Positions 45,391 through 57,168 of a stretch of DNA of 64,000 nucleotides are shown here, piece by piece (within the stretch, counting starts at the first letter, position 1; every line of letters begins with the position of its first letter). Below the pieces are notes generated by a model. That model did not search any database and was not told the DNA's origin. It was given only the letters and a program-made list of their open reading frames with translations. This stretch comes from Camelus bactrianus (lineage: Eukaryota > Chordata > Mammalia > Artiodactyla > Camelidae). Position numbers and translations under genes: made by a program. The stretch is from NCBI RefSeq assembly GCF_048773025.1, contig NC_133545.1, positions 79,632,001 to 79,696,000 on the forward strand, written 5' to 3'.

Positions 45391-45400
45391 TGATTGACAG
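45391..45400 (+). promoter_or_regulatory. PBX-MEIS composite site
   Basis: TGATTGACAG matches the known PBX-MEIS decamer exactly. It is followed at once by ATGCATGC, an alternating palindrome. Such sites mark developmental enhancers, but one motif alone is weak evidence. Confidence 0.4.
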
Positions 45401-45753
45401 ATGCATGCCAGAAACCCCCATTCTCCTTTTCAAAGACAACATATGATGGATTGCGATCTCCCAGCCCAGCAGGACACGGGGACCATGCAAGCTGTAATTG
45501 GTCAGGTATGGAGTCAGCCATTTCTCAACTGCCCCTTTTTTTTCCACGAGGGTCTCACCATATGATTCACATAATTCATATTTACAGTACCATCTTTCTA
45601 TCTGTAGCTTCAGCTACCTGCCAGCGTAGTGCTGCAAGTGCAAGGGGGAAAAGGCACCCATTAAATCCAGCCAGGAAAGCTCAGCTTAAAACTTCAATGC
45701 GATGCTTAAAAACCCAAACTAATCCAACCACAAAACAAAACAAAACCAAAAAC

Positions 45754-45788
<35 letters not shown>

Positions 45789-48700
45789 GAAGAACAAATT
45801 TAATTTATCATTTGACCTGAATGTTGAAATTTATGTCTATTTTTAAAGAATATATTTTCTGTTGAGATTGTGATCTCTGGAAGAAATCAAGTGGGAGACG
45901 AGACTAAAGTATTACATTTTCTAGGTGGTAGTTAAAATTTTTCTGTTCAATATTTTTATTTTGACTGTGTCCTGTCCCTCTTTCTCGCTCTCCCTCCCTT
46001 TCTCCACGGAAGATGTAAATATATAAATGCACGTGCCTTTACTTCTAACCCAGATGATGTGTGATCCAGCCTGGTAGATGTATGTAGTAGTGGTCCTGGC
46101 TGCTGCGGAGGGGCAGGCTGCAAATTAAACACTGCCACAATCTGAAAGGTCCAGGTGGTCCGCTCACGCCTCCTAATGCAATCCACACAACAGCTTTAAT
46201 AAACAGCTCTATTTAGTTCCTCCTCCCTGTATCCAGGGAGGTGAACTGGTCTGGGGCTGCTGTGATGAAATGCCAGAAGAATCTCTCTCAGAGGCCTCAC
46301 AAGCTGATTTTTAGAGCTTCCCCGTTCTGTCGTCTTTGTCTTCCAAATGGGTCAGTGAGTCTCGCTCTTTCGGTTCTCGGGCTTTCTGTTCAGTCGGTAG
46401 TTTCTGTGTGTGTTTGAATGTTTGTGTCGTCGAGCTAAATCAGAAGAGGAAAGGGTCATTGTATTTTCATTTGCCTTCAAATAACTGAAGTGGTGAGAGG
46501 AATGATCGCGCCCTGCTGCAAAGGAAGGGTGATTTTTCTGACTGTGATGGGGGTGGGGTGAAGAAAAAAGGAATATACGTGGCTTCTTTCTGGTTTTTTG
46601 GTGATGGATTATTGACCAAAATTTTTTCTGAGTTACCTCTGCTTACTTAGGAACTGTTAACTCATAAATCAGAATATGGTTACGAATATTGATGAACTCC
46701 TAAAAGTTTTTTTTTTCTCTTTCTTTCTTTCTTTCTTTTTTTTTTGCACACTTTCCAATCAAGACAAGCTGGCAGGGTGATGACATAAAATTTGTTTGCT
46801 GTGTGTTAATGGCATGAAGGAAAATCTACCATCTTACTCTGTTTTCAGCCAAATTATAGGCAAACACTTTAGGGTTCTGAAAGCACATGTTTTATTAATA
46901 CCAGCATGCTTCATAACGTATTTTTAGGTGAAAAATGTCAGATATATAATACCATGTTTCCACAGGCTCATATTATTTTAAAAGCAGTAGATAGCTACTT
47001 CAACAGAACAATGTATTTTTTTTAAAACTTTCAAGTTGGTTTTTGTTATACAGGTACATATAAAGTGAAGTCTCTGGGCATATATTTGTCAGGAAAAAAA
47101 AATCTGTGAAGACTTTTTATATACCGTTAATACCTATTTCAGTGTCAGTGTCACTAGATAAACAAGGAGGTGTATGAAATATAGTTAAAATAATTGTGCC
47201 AAATGGAATTAAATACATACCTGTTAAAATAGATGACCTTTTGGTGTATAGATAACAGTTTAGCTCCTGATATCTGTCTTGTCCTGTTTAATAAAACTTT
47301 TCTTAGTTGGCACCCATGTTCCCTTCTGTAGATCATAGGATGGCCTTAATATTGTGCAAAATTACTGTGTTTCAGTAGCAAATAAGCAGTAAGATTTTCT
47401 TTCGTATTTATTTCCCTTAGTTGGAAAAAGAAAGCTTGGCAAAAAAAAAAAAAAAAATAACAGGAGAGTTATTTCTAATTTGTTATTCAATATTGTTTAT
47501 TGGAAATCATTGCTGAGGTATATACTTTGAAAAGGTTCAAGTACCTACTAAAAAAAGGAATTGGCATACACTTTACAGACCCCAGACTGAAACTTCTAAT
47601 TTGTCAGAATTTAAAATTGGTTGTTATTATTACACTGCTCTGTGTTTTGTGTGTACTTTGAGTGATTTTTAAAGGCTCAGTGTGTCCAGGAACTATATAT
47701 ATTAATGATTAGTTATGAATACTTACTAAATAGTGCATCAAAGCAGCCAAGTTGTCCCTGAAGGTTTCATTTCTCATAAATGATTTGTTAAAAAAAAAAA
47801 GCCAGATCCTTATGATAGTCATGATCATAAATTACAAAAGCGGTTGCTCTGAAGGTTGTAAAATTTTTTGTACCAAAAATGTACAAAAACTGAAATGCTT
47901 ATTTTTTTCGAAACTGAAAAACTAGTACTCAAAAGAAAAGAAAAATAGCATAGTGTCCCATATGCATACCACAAAAGTCAGAAAGCCTAATTGAACTCAT
48001 ATCTTTAAATATGGAAAGATGACACAGATTTGGAATGATTTCCTTTTAATTGGTATAGTATAGATAAGCATATTGACTCAAATGACTAATTCTAACAATA
48101 AGGACAAGAATGTGAAAATAATTTTTCTTGCTTTTCAGTCACTTGTAACCAGAAAGAGATGGTTGGCTTTTTAGCTTTTGATTTCAGTATCATCTTATAC
48201 CTTCCCAGCAGCTGTGAACAGTCCCCATTGATGATACAAATATTTTTGTGTTCCTTCTCAAATACATATTGGAATAGTAATTATTTTTGCCCCCCCCCCT
48301 TTTTTTTTTCTGGTCTGAGTTCTGTTCCTACATGATTTGAGGTGGAGGAGAAAATCACCACTTTTCCCTGATATTTTGTATTCAGAATACTGAAAGATTC
48401 CCATGAAAATATGATCATCAGGGTTTTGTTTTTTTTTTTCATTCATCTCTAGGATCAAATATCTAGTTGCTTCCACTGGAGGGGAGAGGGAATTTCTCTG
48501 CCTTGCTGGTCATGATTCAGCTCGGGAGGGTGCAGAAGCTTCAAGAAGCAGATAGTGCTTATAAATGCCTTTCCCCCAGGACTTTCCCTCCCTCAAGCAA
48601 GCAATTAAGCCATCTAGTACTTAAGTACAGACTCCTTGCCTAGTATCTCAAGACCAAGAAACTTAGTTCGTTCATAAAGTTTCTTAGAAATCGAACCAGA

Positions 48701-50275
48701 TTTTAAATAGTTATCTGTAGCAAGCTTCCTGACCCTTGAAACCATAGGATGGATTTTACCTTCAGATGATTTTCAAATCAATTCAAACTAAACAGTTCAG
48801 CAGGTTCTGAACTGTGGGTTCGAATATTATTTAAGAATGAAAATGCACATTTCCATCACTCATGGTCATTAAATGTTTACTGCATCTTTCCTTTTTCTTC
48901 AAACCAGAGCTTGTGGCTTGTGAGTGACAGATGAGTTTATCAGTATTACGAATCTCCTGTTTTTTGTTTTTTTTTCATCTCATGCGGACGGGTCACAGTG
49001 TCCAATCCTCTTTCTAGCATTGCTGTCCCCAGAGGACCCTTGGCCAGCCTGCCATCTTGATGTGCCGGCCTGAGGGTCTGGCCTGGCTGCATGTCTCTGT
49101 AGACCGACTGCTGCAAATATTACAGGACAGATGATATTAAATTAGCTGTTAATAAAAACAACAGATGAGGCAAATTAGATAAAAATACTTAGCAGGCATA
49201 TCTAAGAGTTTGGGAGGAATGGGAGAGACACAGCTGGCCAGAAGTGCTCCTATGTGCACCTCCCAGTGGGCATGGTTCAAGAACTCAAAGGAGAGTGAAG
49301 AAAACATATTTAATCACATTGGAAGTGCAGTCAAAGCTTTTGCAATTTTCCTAACCAGTAAAATGGGTCTTTTTAACTTTTTTCGAGGTAGATTTGGACA
49401 ATTTAAATTGTTTGAAAGTGGCCTATTATAAGGTGAATGCAGTTGTCTGAGACCATGCTCAGTGAGTGTGCTCATGGCTCAAAAGGGGAGTGAGTGTGGG
49501 TAACTGGGTGCATTTGTCCTAATGGTATCTCAGTGAGTGTTTTCTCATATGAAGGTTTTGAGACACAAATATTTCATTGTTCTAACATCAAAACAGTTTT
49601 ATACATGGGTTTGTTTATACCCTCTGTGGTTCCAAAAAAGTATTTTAACGTTGCTTTAGGAACAATGTGCTTACCTAGAACATACTCAAGCTGATGCGAA
49701 ATGGAGGTGGCCTGGGGAGAGGGGAACTGGGCAGGGTGTAAATAATACACTTGCAGACTGTTCTCAGTTCATGGAGACTGCTTTTCATGCCCCTTATAAA
49801 AAAATTGAATGTTGAGGCTAACCTAACCCTGTTTTATGTTTGCTAAACATAACTCTCATATATTTAAAAAGCCATTTTTGTAGGTGTGACTGCCCATGGT
49901 TTTTGAAACTGACATATTCACTTCAACAGATTTATGTATTTTGGGGATGTGTAATCATTAATGTCTGAATTTAACTGAGAATACTTTTTTCCAGAGTATT
50001 GTAGGTAAATAGTATACTAGAAAAATACAAATTAATTAAGGATTATTCTTTCTGAATACAAAATTGAATTTGTACTATGTACTTCTAATTGACCTTAAAC
50101 ACTTCACTCAATATTTCACTTATACTTAGAGGAAAGTTGATGTTAGCTTTTTACATTCTATCAGATGAACTCAATTTTTATTACCTTTAAAATATTTTAA
50201 AATTGAAATTCAGTATGTTACCTGAGCTAGTGTTTATATTGTAAAGCCAATTTTGTCCCTTAATGTAAAATTTGT

Positions 50276-50363
50276 CAGTATTTATTAATATTATTGTATA
50301 GTATTATAGAGTAACAACGTGTAATAATGTAATTAATACTATACAATAATAGTAATAATACTG
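50276..50363. repeat. Long AT-rich inverted repeat (hairpin)
   Basis: TATTATTGTATAGTATTA (50289-50306) is the exact reverse complement of 50334-50351, and the pairing extends outward to CAGTA/TACTG with one indel and two mismatches, giving arms of about 30 bases and a 27-base loop. Confidence 0.85.
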
Positions 50364-53300
50364 AACAACCAGCACATGAAATCTGGTCTTGAAACTAAGT
50401 TTTCTTTTCTATTCCTAAGGTTAATTAATGAAACTCTTTCTAAATACTATTCAAATATCATTTTGATGCTTAAGAATTTAAAGCTTTTTGATTTGTATCT
50501 CCAGAATATGGAGAGAGATTGCTAAAGCACTTAAAAAAGTGAATGCTTATGAAAGTTTGAATGTCATATATTTCCTATATGTAAAATCTGTAGTATTTGT
50601 TCCATAGGTCAGTGAATGAAGGTATTCCTTCCTCCACCATGTCTTTGCTAGTAAATTGCATTTAATCAAACAGTTTACAGTATATTCTCTTTTCATCTTT
50701 ATTATTTACACAAATTAGAATTTAACTGACATGTTCACAAATATTGAAAAACTCCACTTTTCAAATGCATTATGACATATAAGTGTTGCTTTTTAAAAAA
50801 ACACTTGATTGGGTAGAAGAGAGTTGTGAAATAAAATGCAAATGTAAAAGGATCAGACCTGAATCTGAACAGTAAAACAAAATCCAAATCATGAAACTCT
50901 TAAATAATTTTTTATTTTGTAGCCACACTGTTCCTTGGGGGATAATAGCTGCTCTAAATAATGTTTCAAGCCTGCCTTCATATTCTTCTTTTTTCTTTTC
51001 CTCCCTGCTCCCCCCGCCTTTTTTTTTTTTTTTTTGTGGGTGAAATGTGTGTCCAATAAAGTAAATTACTGAGTGAAGCCTTGTTCTGGGATCACATGTC
51101 AGTTACTCTGTTGAGCCGTAATGTCTTGGGCTGGTCCAAATTTGTAATCAAAATTTGTAGAAGGGGTTGTGAGAGATTGTCATTACACCTCAGTAAGATT
51201 CATTTTTCTTTCTACCTATTATTTTCTTGCTCTCCCCAGTTCTGTGATGTGAGCCAATTACGGTGAAAATTGACTAATTATTATTTGATAAATTCTTTCC
51301 TGGCTTGCCCTATGCTTGTATTATTTTCTTTACCCTGGCTATATTATTTTTATTTTCGGGCTGTCACCTCTCCTAAATACAAAACCATGGTAAATAAGTA
51401 GTAACAAAACAATTGAAAACATTTCTGATTATTTATATAAAAGGCAACTCTCTAGATTTTAAAAAACACTTTATTTTTCAAGGTGGCTGGTTTCAGAAAA
51501 TAGCTTTTTTGTTGTCACTAGCTTTAAAACCCCCATGATATGAAAGACCCTTTCTTCCAAAGAGAGGGATTAGCTGTTGATACTTGGTGCTGATTCCAGG
51601 TGAACTGTAACCCTGTTCCCTTGGCGGCATTTTTCTAACCATAGAACAAGAAAAAAAAAATTGAGAATCAAAAGAATAGTTTAAATTTCACCTATTTTCA
51701 GTCTCCCCACTGGTGGATTATTCCAATGGGAAGAGATAGTCGCACAATTTCCAGCTCCCACCTCTTAAGGTCAGAGATGCAAATAAATATGTTGACACTT
51801 TGAAAAGGAAATAGTTACTCAAATACATTGCTGCAGTATTTTGCTCTCTTCCTTCACCGTCATCGCTCCATCAGTTTTTCTTCTCTTTTCTGCTGAAATC
51901 CAGAGTCAGTTTGATGAGTAATAAGTGAGAAGTGAATCCTTGTGAGCTGCCCAGGCAGCAAAAAAAAAAAAAAAAAAGAGACAAGACCTGAAGCAAAACA
52001 AAGCCAAATGTTACCAGGAAACTCACCAACACACTTGATACTGTAGTTAGTATTTTGGGTAAATTATTTTGTGAGATTCCTTCAAGCACTCAGCAATAGT
52101 GTATCACACAAGAAAGCAGTGGAACAATGCTTTAGGACAGGACAAATACAATTTTAAAACAAAACCAAAAGGAAAAAAACAAAATAGCTTCACAGTGTTG
52201 GAGCCATGGAACACAGATTTCCAAATGAAGAAACACCTATTTTGGAGCTTTTCACAGGAGTTTAACCAACACTTGTGTGCTGTGAAATAGCAACCTTTTA
52301 AATAAAATCCATGTTTCCGGTGGTTAATATGATGCTGACTCTGTTGGCATATTTTACAACCCTGATTTTTCATGATTAATTAGAAACTGTTATAAGAAGA
52401 AAACATCTATCTCGAACACCTAAAAACTTAAAGAAACAGATATCCTTAAAAAAAAACAAATATACTTAAAAAAAAGATATACTTTTAAAACAAATATTAA
52501 ATACCTGTTAAATGCTGTTTTTAACATTGATCAGAAGAACTCAGGTAAAGCCCTGTTTAAAAGAACAAAGTACATCTTTATAGAAAGCTTTGTTTTCAGA
52601 GCAAGATTTATACACAGATTTTTTTTAAATGAAATTATTTGATTGTTGAGAGTGAGAGGCAAATATTGCACCAATACAGAAGCCTGGGTACCAGAAACTG
52701 TAATGGATATTGAAGAGATATGATGAAAAAAAAGGTAGATATTTCTTAGATCTTCAGTTACGTTTGTCCCAGATCGAAGGCCAACGTGGGTGAGAATGGA
52801 GCCAGGAACACAGTCAGGCGATGGCAGGCCCAATTGTCTTCAGAGTTGGTTAATTCTGTAACCCTTAAATAACACTTGGAAACAGGGTTCTTTTAACCTT
52901 CTGGAGAAAAGGTTGAGAGTTGGGACAAATGTAAAATGCTGCTTAATGTGCACGAATAAAGCTGAGAACATCAGGTTCATTTCACTTGGTGTCAGCCCTG
53001 ATGATTCACCGCGATGGTCAGGGCAAACTCTGGTCTCTGGGCTGAAACAATTTTATCCATTTTTTTTTTTTTCAAAAGACAGAATGTTCCAGCTTGGATC
53101 TTATATCCTTAGGGTTACAATATTGAATTCTGAATCGGGAAACTCAATCTTGCAGCCAGATTTGACAAGATGCTGGTTGAATGGTAGGCAGAAGTGATGA
53201 TTGTGGGATGAAATGCCCGAGGTCAGAATTTGGGGAAATAAGAGATTTTTGTGGAAACGTGGCTGTGATATAAGAATCCCAAGTTTGAAAGTTTTCTCAC

Positions 53301-53870
53301 CACTCCTATTAGCAGGTGGTGTTTGTTCAGGGGTCTGAAAAGTAGATCACTGCTGTATTCATTTTCTCTGCCTCAGATTTTTCTTAAACAGACTTGAGTT
53401 TTTACACATTCTTAGGTGTACTTCTAACGTTGCTAATATAAAAGGTGTTTGTAGTAATAGTCAAATATTTCTGGGATCAAAGAATAATGTTATCGCTCAA
53501 ATCCAAGAAAGTCATACTTGGTTCCTGGCAAAATGTTAATACTTGATTCAAGAACTAAAGTTGTTTCTTTTTTTGAAAACTTTTTCCATTTGTAAACAAA
53601 CCCATGTTTAGATTTCCAGAGACTAAGGAATTTGGAGTAGACATGAAAATGAGGCAGTTTAATTAGTGAAAACACCTACTTACACCCCTTTGAGATTGTA
53701 GGAATACTTAATTAGTTAGCCTCTAATAATCTAAACTTATTTTAACTCTATTTTGAATTTTAAGGCATGAAAAATTTATGGTAGGTGTTTACTTAAGATA
53801 TTCCTCCCCTCAACCAAGTTGTTCAAGGCAATGGAAAAATATTTTGCAACCTCTATAAGTCAAGATTCTA

Positions 53871-53940
53871 CACTACATTGTAAACTGACTGTAGCTAAAT
53901 AAAATAAAATAAAAAAAAAAATAAAATAAAATAAAATTAA
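53871..53940 (+). mobile_element. Minimal L1 insertion (70 bp) with target-site duplication
   Basis: 'CACTACATTGTAAACTGACTG', 'TAGCTAAATAAAATAAAA' is the extreme L1 3' tip with a patterned A-rich tail (TAAAA repeats). AAGATTCTA occurs at 53862-53870 and 53941-53949. Confidence 0.75.
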
Positions 53941-53949
53941 AAGATTCTA

Positions 53950-54244
53950 ATAGAAATTTGAATATGTAGTTGATCACTATACTGCAAAAGGATGATTATT
54001 GTGGTTATTTCCTTCCAAAAACAGGGGTGCTTGGTTTTTGCTGGGAACTTCCATTTTATAGCTGCTTTCTACAAGCACTGAAACATATCAGCTGGGATTG
54101 TTTCCTCTCTACCATTATCCATCAAATAGAATTTAAACAGCTAGTCCAGGCAGAGAGTGAAGCATTGAGTAAAGCCAGCAGAACATGAGCACAATTCTTA
54201 TGTGCGAATAGTTGAGTCAAGTTACAGAGCACAATCCTACCAGG
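53950..54244. other. Unique sequence
   Basis: No gene or repeat recognised. Confidence 0.4.
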
Positions 54245-54780
54245 CTTTTAAAATTTTTTATTAAACAAATTATAAAAGCAATGCGTGCTTATGAGAAGCA
54301 GTTGCAACAACTGTATACAGTGAAAAGTAAAGTACCCCATCATTTCATTCCTCTCCAAGTATTCATTGTCAGTACTTTCTTATATATCCTTCCAGAAATT
54401 TTCTATCCATGGATAAGCATAGAAAATCTTTATACAACTGAAGCAGAGCCACACTGTACATAGAGTTTTGCGAATTACTTTTATGTTTTAAAAAAGTATT
54501 TTGCATGTTTCTCTCTCATATTCCCTTTTATGGATGTACACTGATTTATTTAACCAGTTCTCTTTTTTTAAAAAAAAATGGAGCTGTCATTGACATATAA
54601 CATTATATTACTTTCAGGTGTGCAACATAATGATTCAATATTTGTATATGTTGCAAAATGATCGCCACAGTAAATAAGCAGTTATCTCTTGATGAGCATC
54701 TAGCTTCAAATGTAAATCTGTCTCTGCTCTCTGCAATGAGACTAACAAGCAGAGATGTTTCATTTCTCTTAGCATAAAAA
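54245..54780. mobile_element. Ancient L1M-like tails
   Basis: The first part (54245-54560) has 'TTTTTTATTAAACAAATTATA', 'ATATATCCTTCCAGAAATTTT' and 'ATTTATTTAACCAGTTCTC', familiar from very old LINE 3' ends. The second part (54575-54700) has 'GTCATTGACATATAACATTAT', 'AGGTGTGCAACATAATGATTC' in the reversed L1M 3'UTR layout. No coding content. Confidence 0.5.
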
Positions 54781-55429
54781 ATCCAGAATCTTCCAGATGG
54801 GGTTTTGCGTTACCAAAAGAACTCTAAGGAGTGACTTCCTAAAAGTAGGTGAGGTGTAATGTTAAAAGTGAAGGATAGCTTATGTTACAAGAATAGATCT
54901 TTATCATTTATGTATTGAACATTCAAACCAATTAAAGTAAAAATAAAGATCACGGGACTGTATTTAGTGACAAAGAAGTAAGAATAAGAGATGATCACAT
55001 AATGAGACTGTTCTCATTCAGAAACATTGTGACTTTAAAAACCTCTGTGTCTGTTCCAAGGGGAACAAAATGCATAACTTACTTTCTTTCGTGGGGCTCG
55101 ATGCTATTTATTACGATAATTGACAGAGATATATGCTTCCAATGCAGGATTCAGTTAGTGTACCTAGATTAGTGAAAAGGAGACCAGAAGAAATTCATGG
55201 TCATTAATGTCAGTTAAATTCCTGTTTTCTATATTTCATATTGTCAGAACAATCCTTCAACCACGATTTGTAGGTTAAATAATGCAGTCAGGAGAAGGGC
55301 AGAATCAAAACTAACCAGACATCGTGCTTGAATTCAGCTAACTTGGGGTTTTGGTAAAGTAGGCAAAATGCATACTTAAATATTTAAGGGAATATGAAAA
55401 GTTACATTTTACCTTTCTTTTAGGCTATG
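54781..55429. other. Unique sequence
   Basis: No gene or repeat recognised. Confidence 0.4.
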
Positions 55430-55443
55430 TCTCTCATTTGTCT

Positions 55444-55784
55444 CCGCCCCCTTTTTTTTTTAGTGAAGTCTAGTCAGTTTACAATGTTGTGTCAATTTGT
55501 GGTGTACAGCATAATATTTCAGTCATACATATACATACATATGTTCGTTTTCATATTCTTTTTCATTATAGGTCACTGCAAGGTATTGAATATAGTTCCC
55601 CGTGCTATGCAGTAGAAACTCGTTTATCCAGTTTTGTGAGGATTTCCTTCTATGTAAGAGATACTCTGCCAAAGTTCAGTAGGTTTTCTGTGTGATTTGT
55701 TCCGTGTGTAGATGTAGTTGTTGCTGTGTTCGTGGGAGAGGGTGAGCGAATCGTTTTCTACTCCGTCATCTTGGGCCAGCTGCC
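55444..55784 (-). mobile_element. Internally deleted L1 derivative, copy B, complete with target-site duplication
   Basis: On the minus strand it reads 'GAGGCAGCTGGCCCAAGATG' and about 155 bases of a probable L1 5'UTR, joins at about 55628/55629 ('CAAAACTGGATAAACG') to the last 170 bases of the L1 3'UTR, and ends in a short A-run (T-run at 55450-55461 on the plus strand). Both L1 ORFs are absent. Flanks TCTCTCATTTGTCT (55430-55443) and TCTCTCATTCATCT (55785-55798) match at 12 of 14 positions and abut the two ends, so the 341-bp unit moved as a whole. The junction is the same as at 9019. Frames at 55427-55695 are not genes. Confidence 0.72.
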
Positions 55785-55798
55785 TCTCTCATTCATCT

Positions 55799-56284
55799 TC
55801 ACCACGTCATTTCACATATGCTAAGAGGAGAAGCGGGGAATAATGAAATCGTACTTGTATGAGAGATGGAAGTGTGGGCTGATTGTGACATCTTTCACTG
55901 TACAGATTCCCTGAGCTGACTCTAGGACTGCCGGCTGGGTGGCTGTGTGCCTTCTCCTTCTCTGTCCTTCCCTACAGGTGCCGGGACAAGCAACCTGGAC
56001 AGGAAATGATCACACTTCATTTACAGGTTCCAATGTAGCTGACTCCCTCACGAGAAGCTCAAGGCAGACTTTCAAGAACAAATTGCAGAGCATCTCTCTG
56101 ATATTAATGCTCTCATTTGAAACCCACAACTCTGAGAATTAGATACAAACCATCACTCCCATTTTATGGAAGTGGAAACTGCTTAGAGAGGTCATAGCAA
56201 TATTGCCAATTGCTAGTGAGTGGAAATGAACTTTGAATCTACATATTCTTTCTAAGGGTTCACTGTTTATCATCTATCCCAGTC
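55799..56284 (+). repeat. Unique sequence with a MIR-like patch
   Basis: The part at about 56110-56240 ('CATCACTCCCATTTTATGGAA', 'GTGGAAACTGCTTAGAGAGG', 'GCTAGTGAGTGGAAATGAAC') is a decayed MIR in plus orientation. Nothing else recognised. Confidence 0.5.
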
Positions 56285-56455
56285 CTTAACTCTGGCTGCC
56301 TTTTAGAACCACCTGGGGGCAACCGTGAAAAAAATCTGATATGCAGGACCCATCATCAGAAATTCTGATTCACTTTACTTGGGTAGGGTCTGCATACTGG
56401 TATTTTAAAAAAACTTTATAAGTGATTCTAATGCATTCTATCACAGTGCCTCTTA
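56285..56455 (+). mobile_element. MER5-like hAT-Charlie nonautonomous transposon
   Basis: 'TTTTAGAACCACCTGGGGGCA', 'CAGAAATTCTGATTCACTTTA', 'GGGTAGGGTCTGCATACTGG', 'AGTGATTCTAATGCATTCTA' follow the MER5 layout. Terminal repeats are eroded. No ORF is expected. Confidence 0.65.
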
Positions 56456-56521
56456 AATTGAATGGATGTTATTTTAAATAAAATGAGGTAATGAAGATTA
56501 AATAGCGTTGCCCCACCCGAT

Positions 56522-56548
56522 ACACACACACACACACACACACACACA
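56522..56548 (+). repeat. (CA)n microsatellite
   Basis: About 13 CA units. Confidence 0.95.
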
Positions 56549-56554
56549 TCATTA

Positions 56555-56755
56555 ATAATAACCTCCCAGTTAGTGCGCACTGACCAGATACCAGGCACAT
56601 TACAAGCAAAATCTCATTCTCGCAGCAGCTCTGTGAGGTGGTTACTGTTATTGTCCCCATTTCACTAATTAGATGACAGAGGAAGTGGCACAAGTTCACA
56701 TGGACATTAAGTGGCAAAGCTAGAATTTGACGTAAAGATGCTGGAAGCCAGGGTG
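56555..56755 (+). repeat. MIR SINE
   Basis: 'GAGGTGGTTACTGTTATTGTC', 'CCCATTTCACTAATTAGATG', 'GGCAAAGCTAGAATTTGACG' match the MIR core and 3' part. Confidence 0.75.
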
Positions 56756-56889
56756 TAAATGCTTAATCATGTACAAAATTCACAGAATTGAAACATGACA
56801 CTAAATACTACCTGTGGAAAATATGGTTCTTAGTATCATCTCTTTTTAACAAATGATTTTTTAATTACTGCATTTACTTTATTCTTGTT

Positions 56890-57024
56890 TTTGTTTTTTG
56901 GGTTTTTTTTTGGGGGGGGGAGGGGGTTTTATTTATTTATTTATTTTTAGTGGAAGTACTGGGGATTGAACCCAGGACCTTGTGCATGCTAGGCACACAC
57001 TCTGCACTGAGCTATGCCCTCCCC
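56890..57024 (-). mobile_element. Camelid tRNA-derived SINE (Vic-1 type)
   Basis: 'TTTATTTATTTATTTATTTT', 'AGTGGAAGTACTGGGGATTG', 'AACCCAGGACCTTGTGCATG', 'GAGCTATGCCCTCCCCC'. The reversed B box GGATTGAACCC is intact. A G-run of 8 replaces part of the usual tail boundary. Target duplications were not clear. Confidence 0.87.
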
Positions 57025-57059
57025 CAGTACCATCTGTTGATGAAGGCATATTTTATCAC

Positions 57060-57168
57060 AGAAATATTTCATTTCCTTTCTCTCTCCTTCCTGCCCTCTT
57101 CCCTTTCCTCCTCCTTCTCCCCTCCTCCCTCCTCTTCCTCTTCACCTTCTTCCTCCTCCTTTTCCTGA
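57060..57168 (+). repeat. Pyrimidine-rich low-complexity tract
   Basis: CT-rich DNA (TTCCTCCTCC and related units) over about 110 bp; frames through it are artefacts. Confidence 0.85.

Larger units (their letters stand above)
45182..53861. other. 8.7 kb with no young transposon; possible regulatory domain
   Basis: No L1, camelid SINE, MIR or LTR could be recognised. Homopolymer runs occur at 45756-45785 (A), 46707-46745 (T/CTTT), 47440-47457 (A), 48287-48310 (C then T), 51017-51036 (T) and 51960-51977 (A). Tracts at about 46000-46220 and 48900-49190 are of mixed composition with E-box (CAGATG, CAGGTG), TGACAG and TAAT-type motifs, as in conserved noncoding elements. A long AT hairpin is at 50276-50363. 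Open frames of 60-150 codons lack domains; 45394-45846 runs into the A-run. I recognise no gene. Confidence 0.45.
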
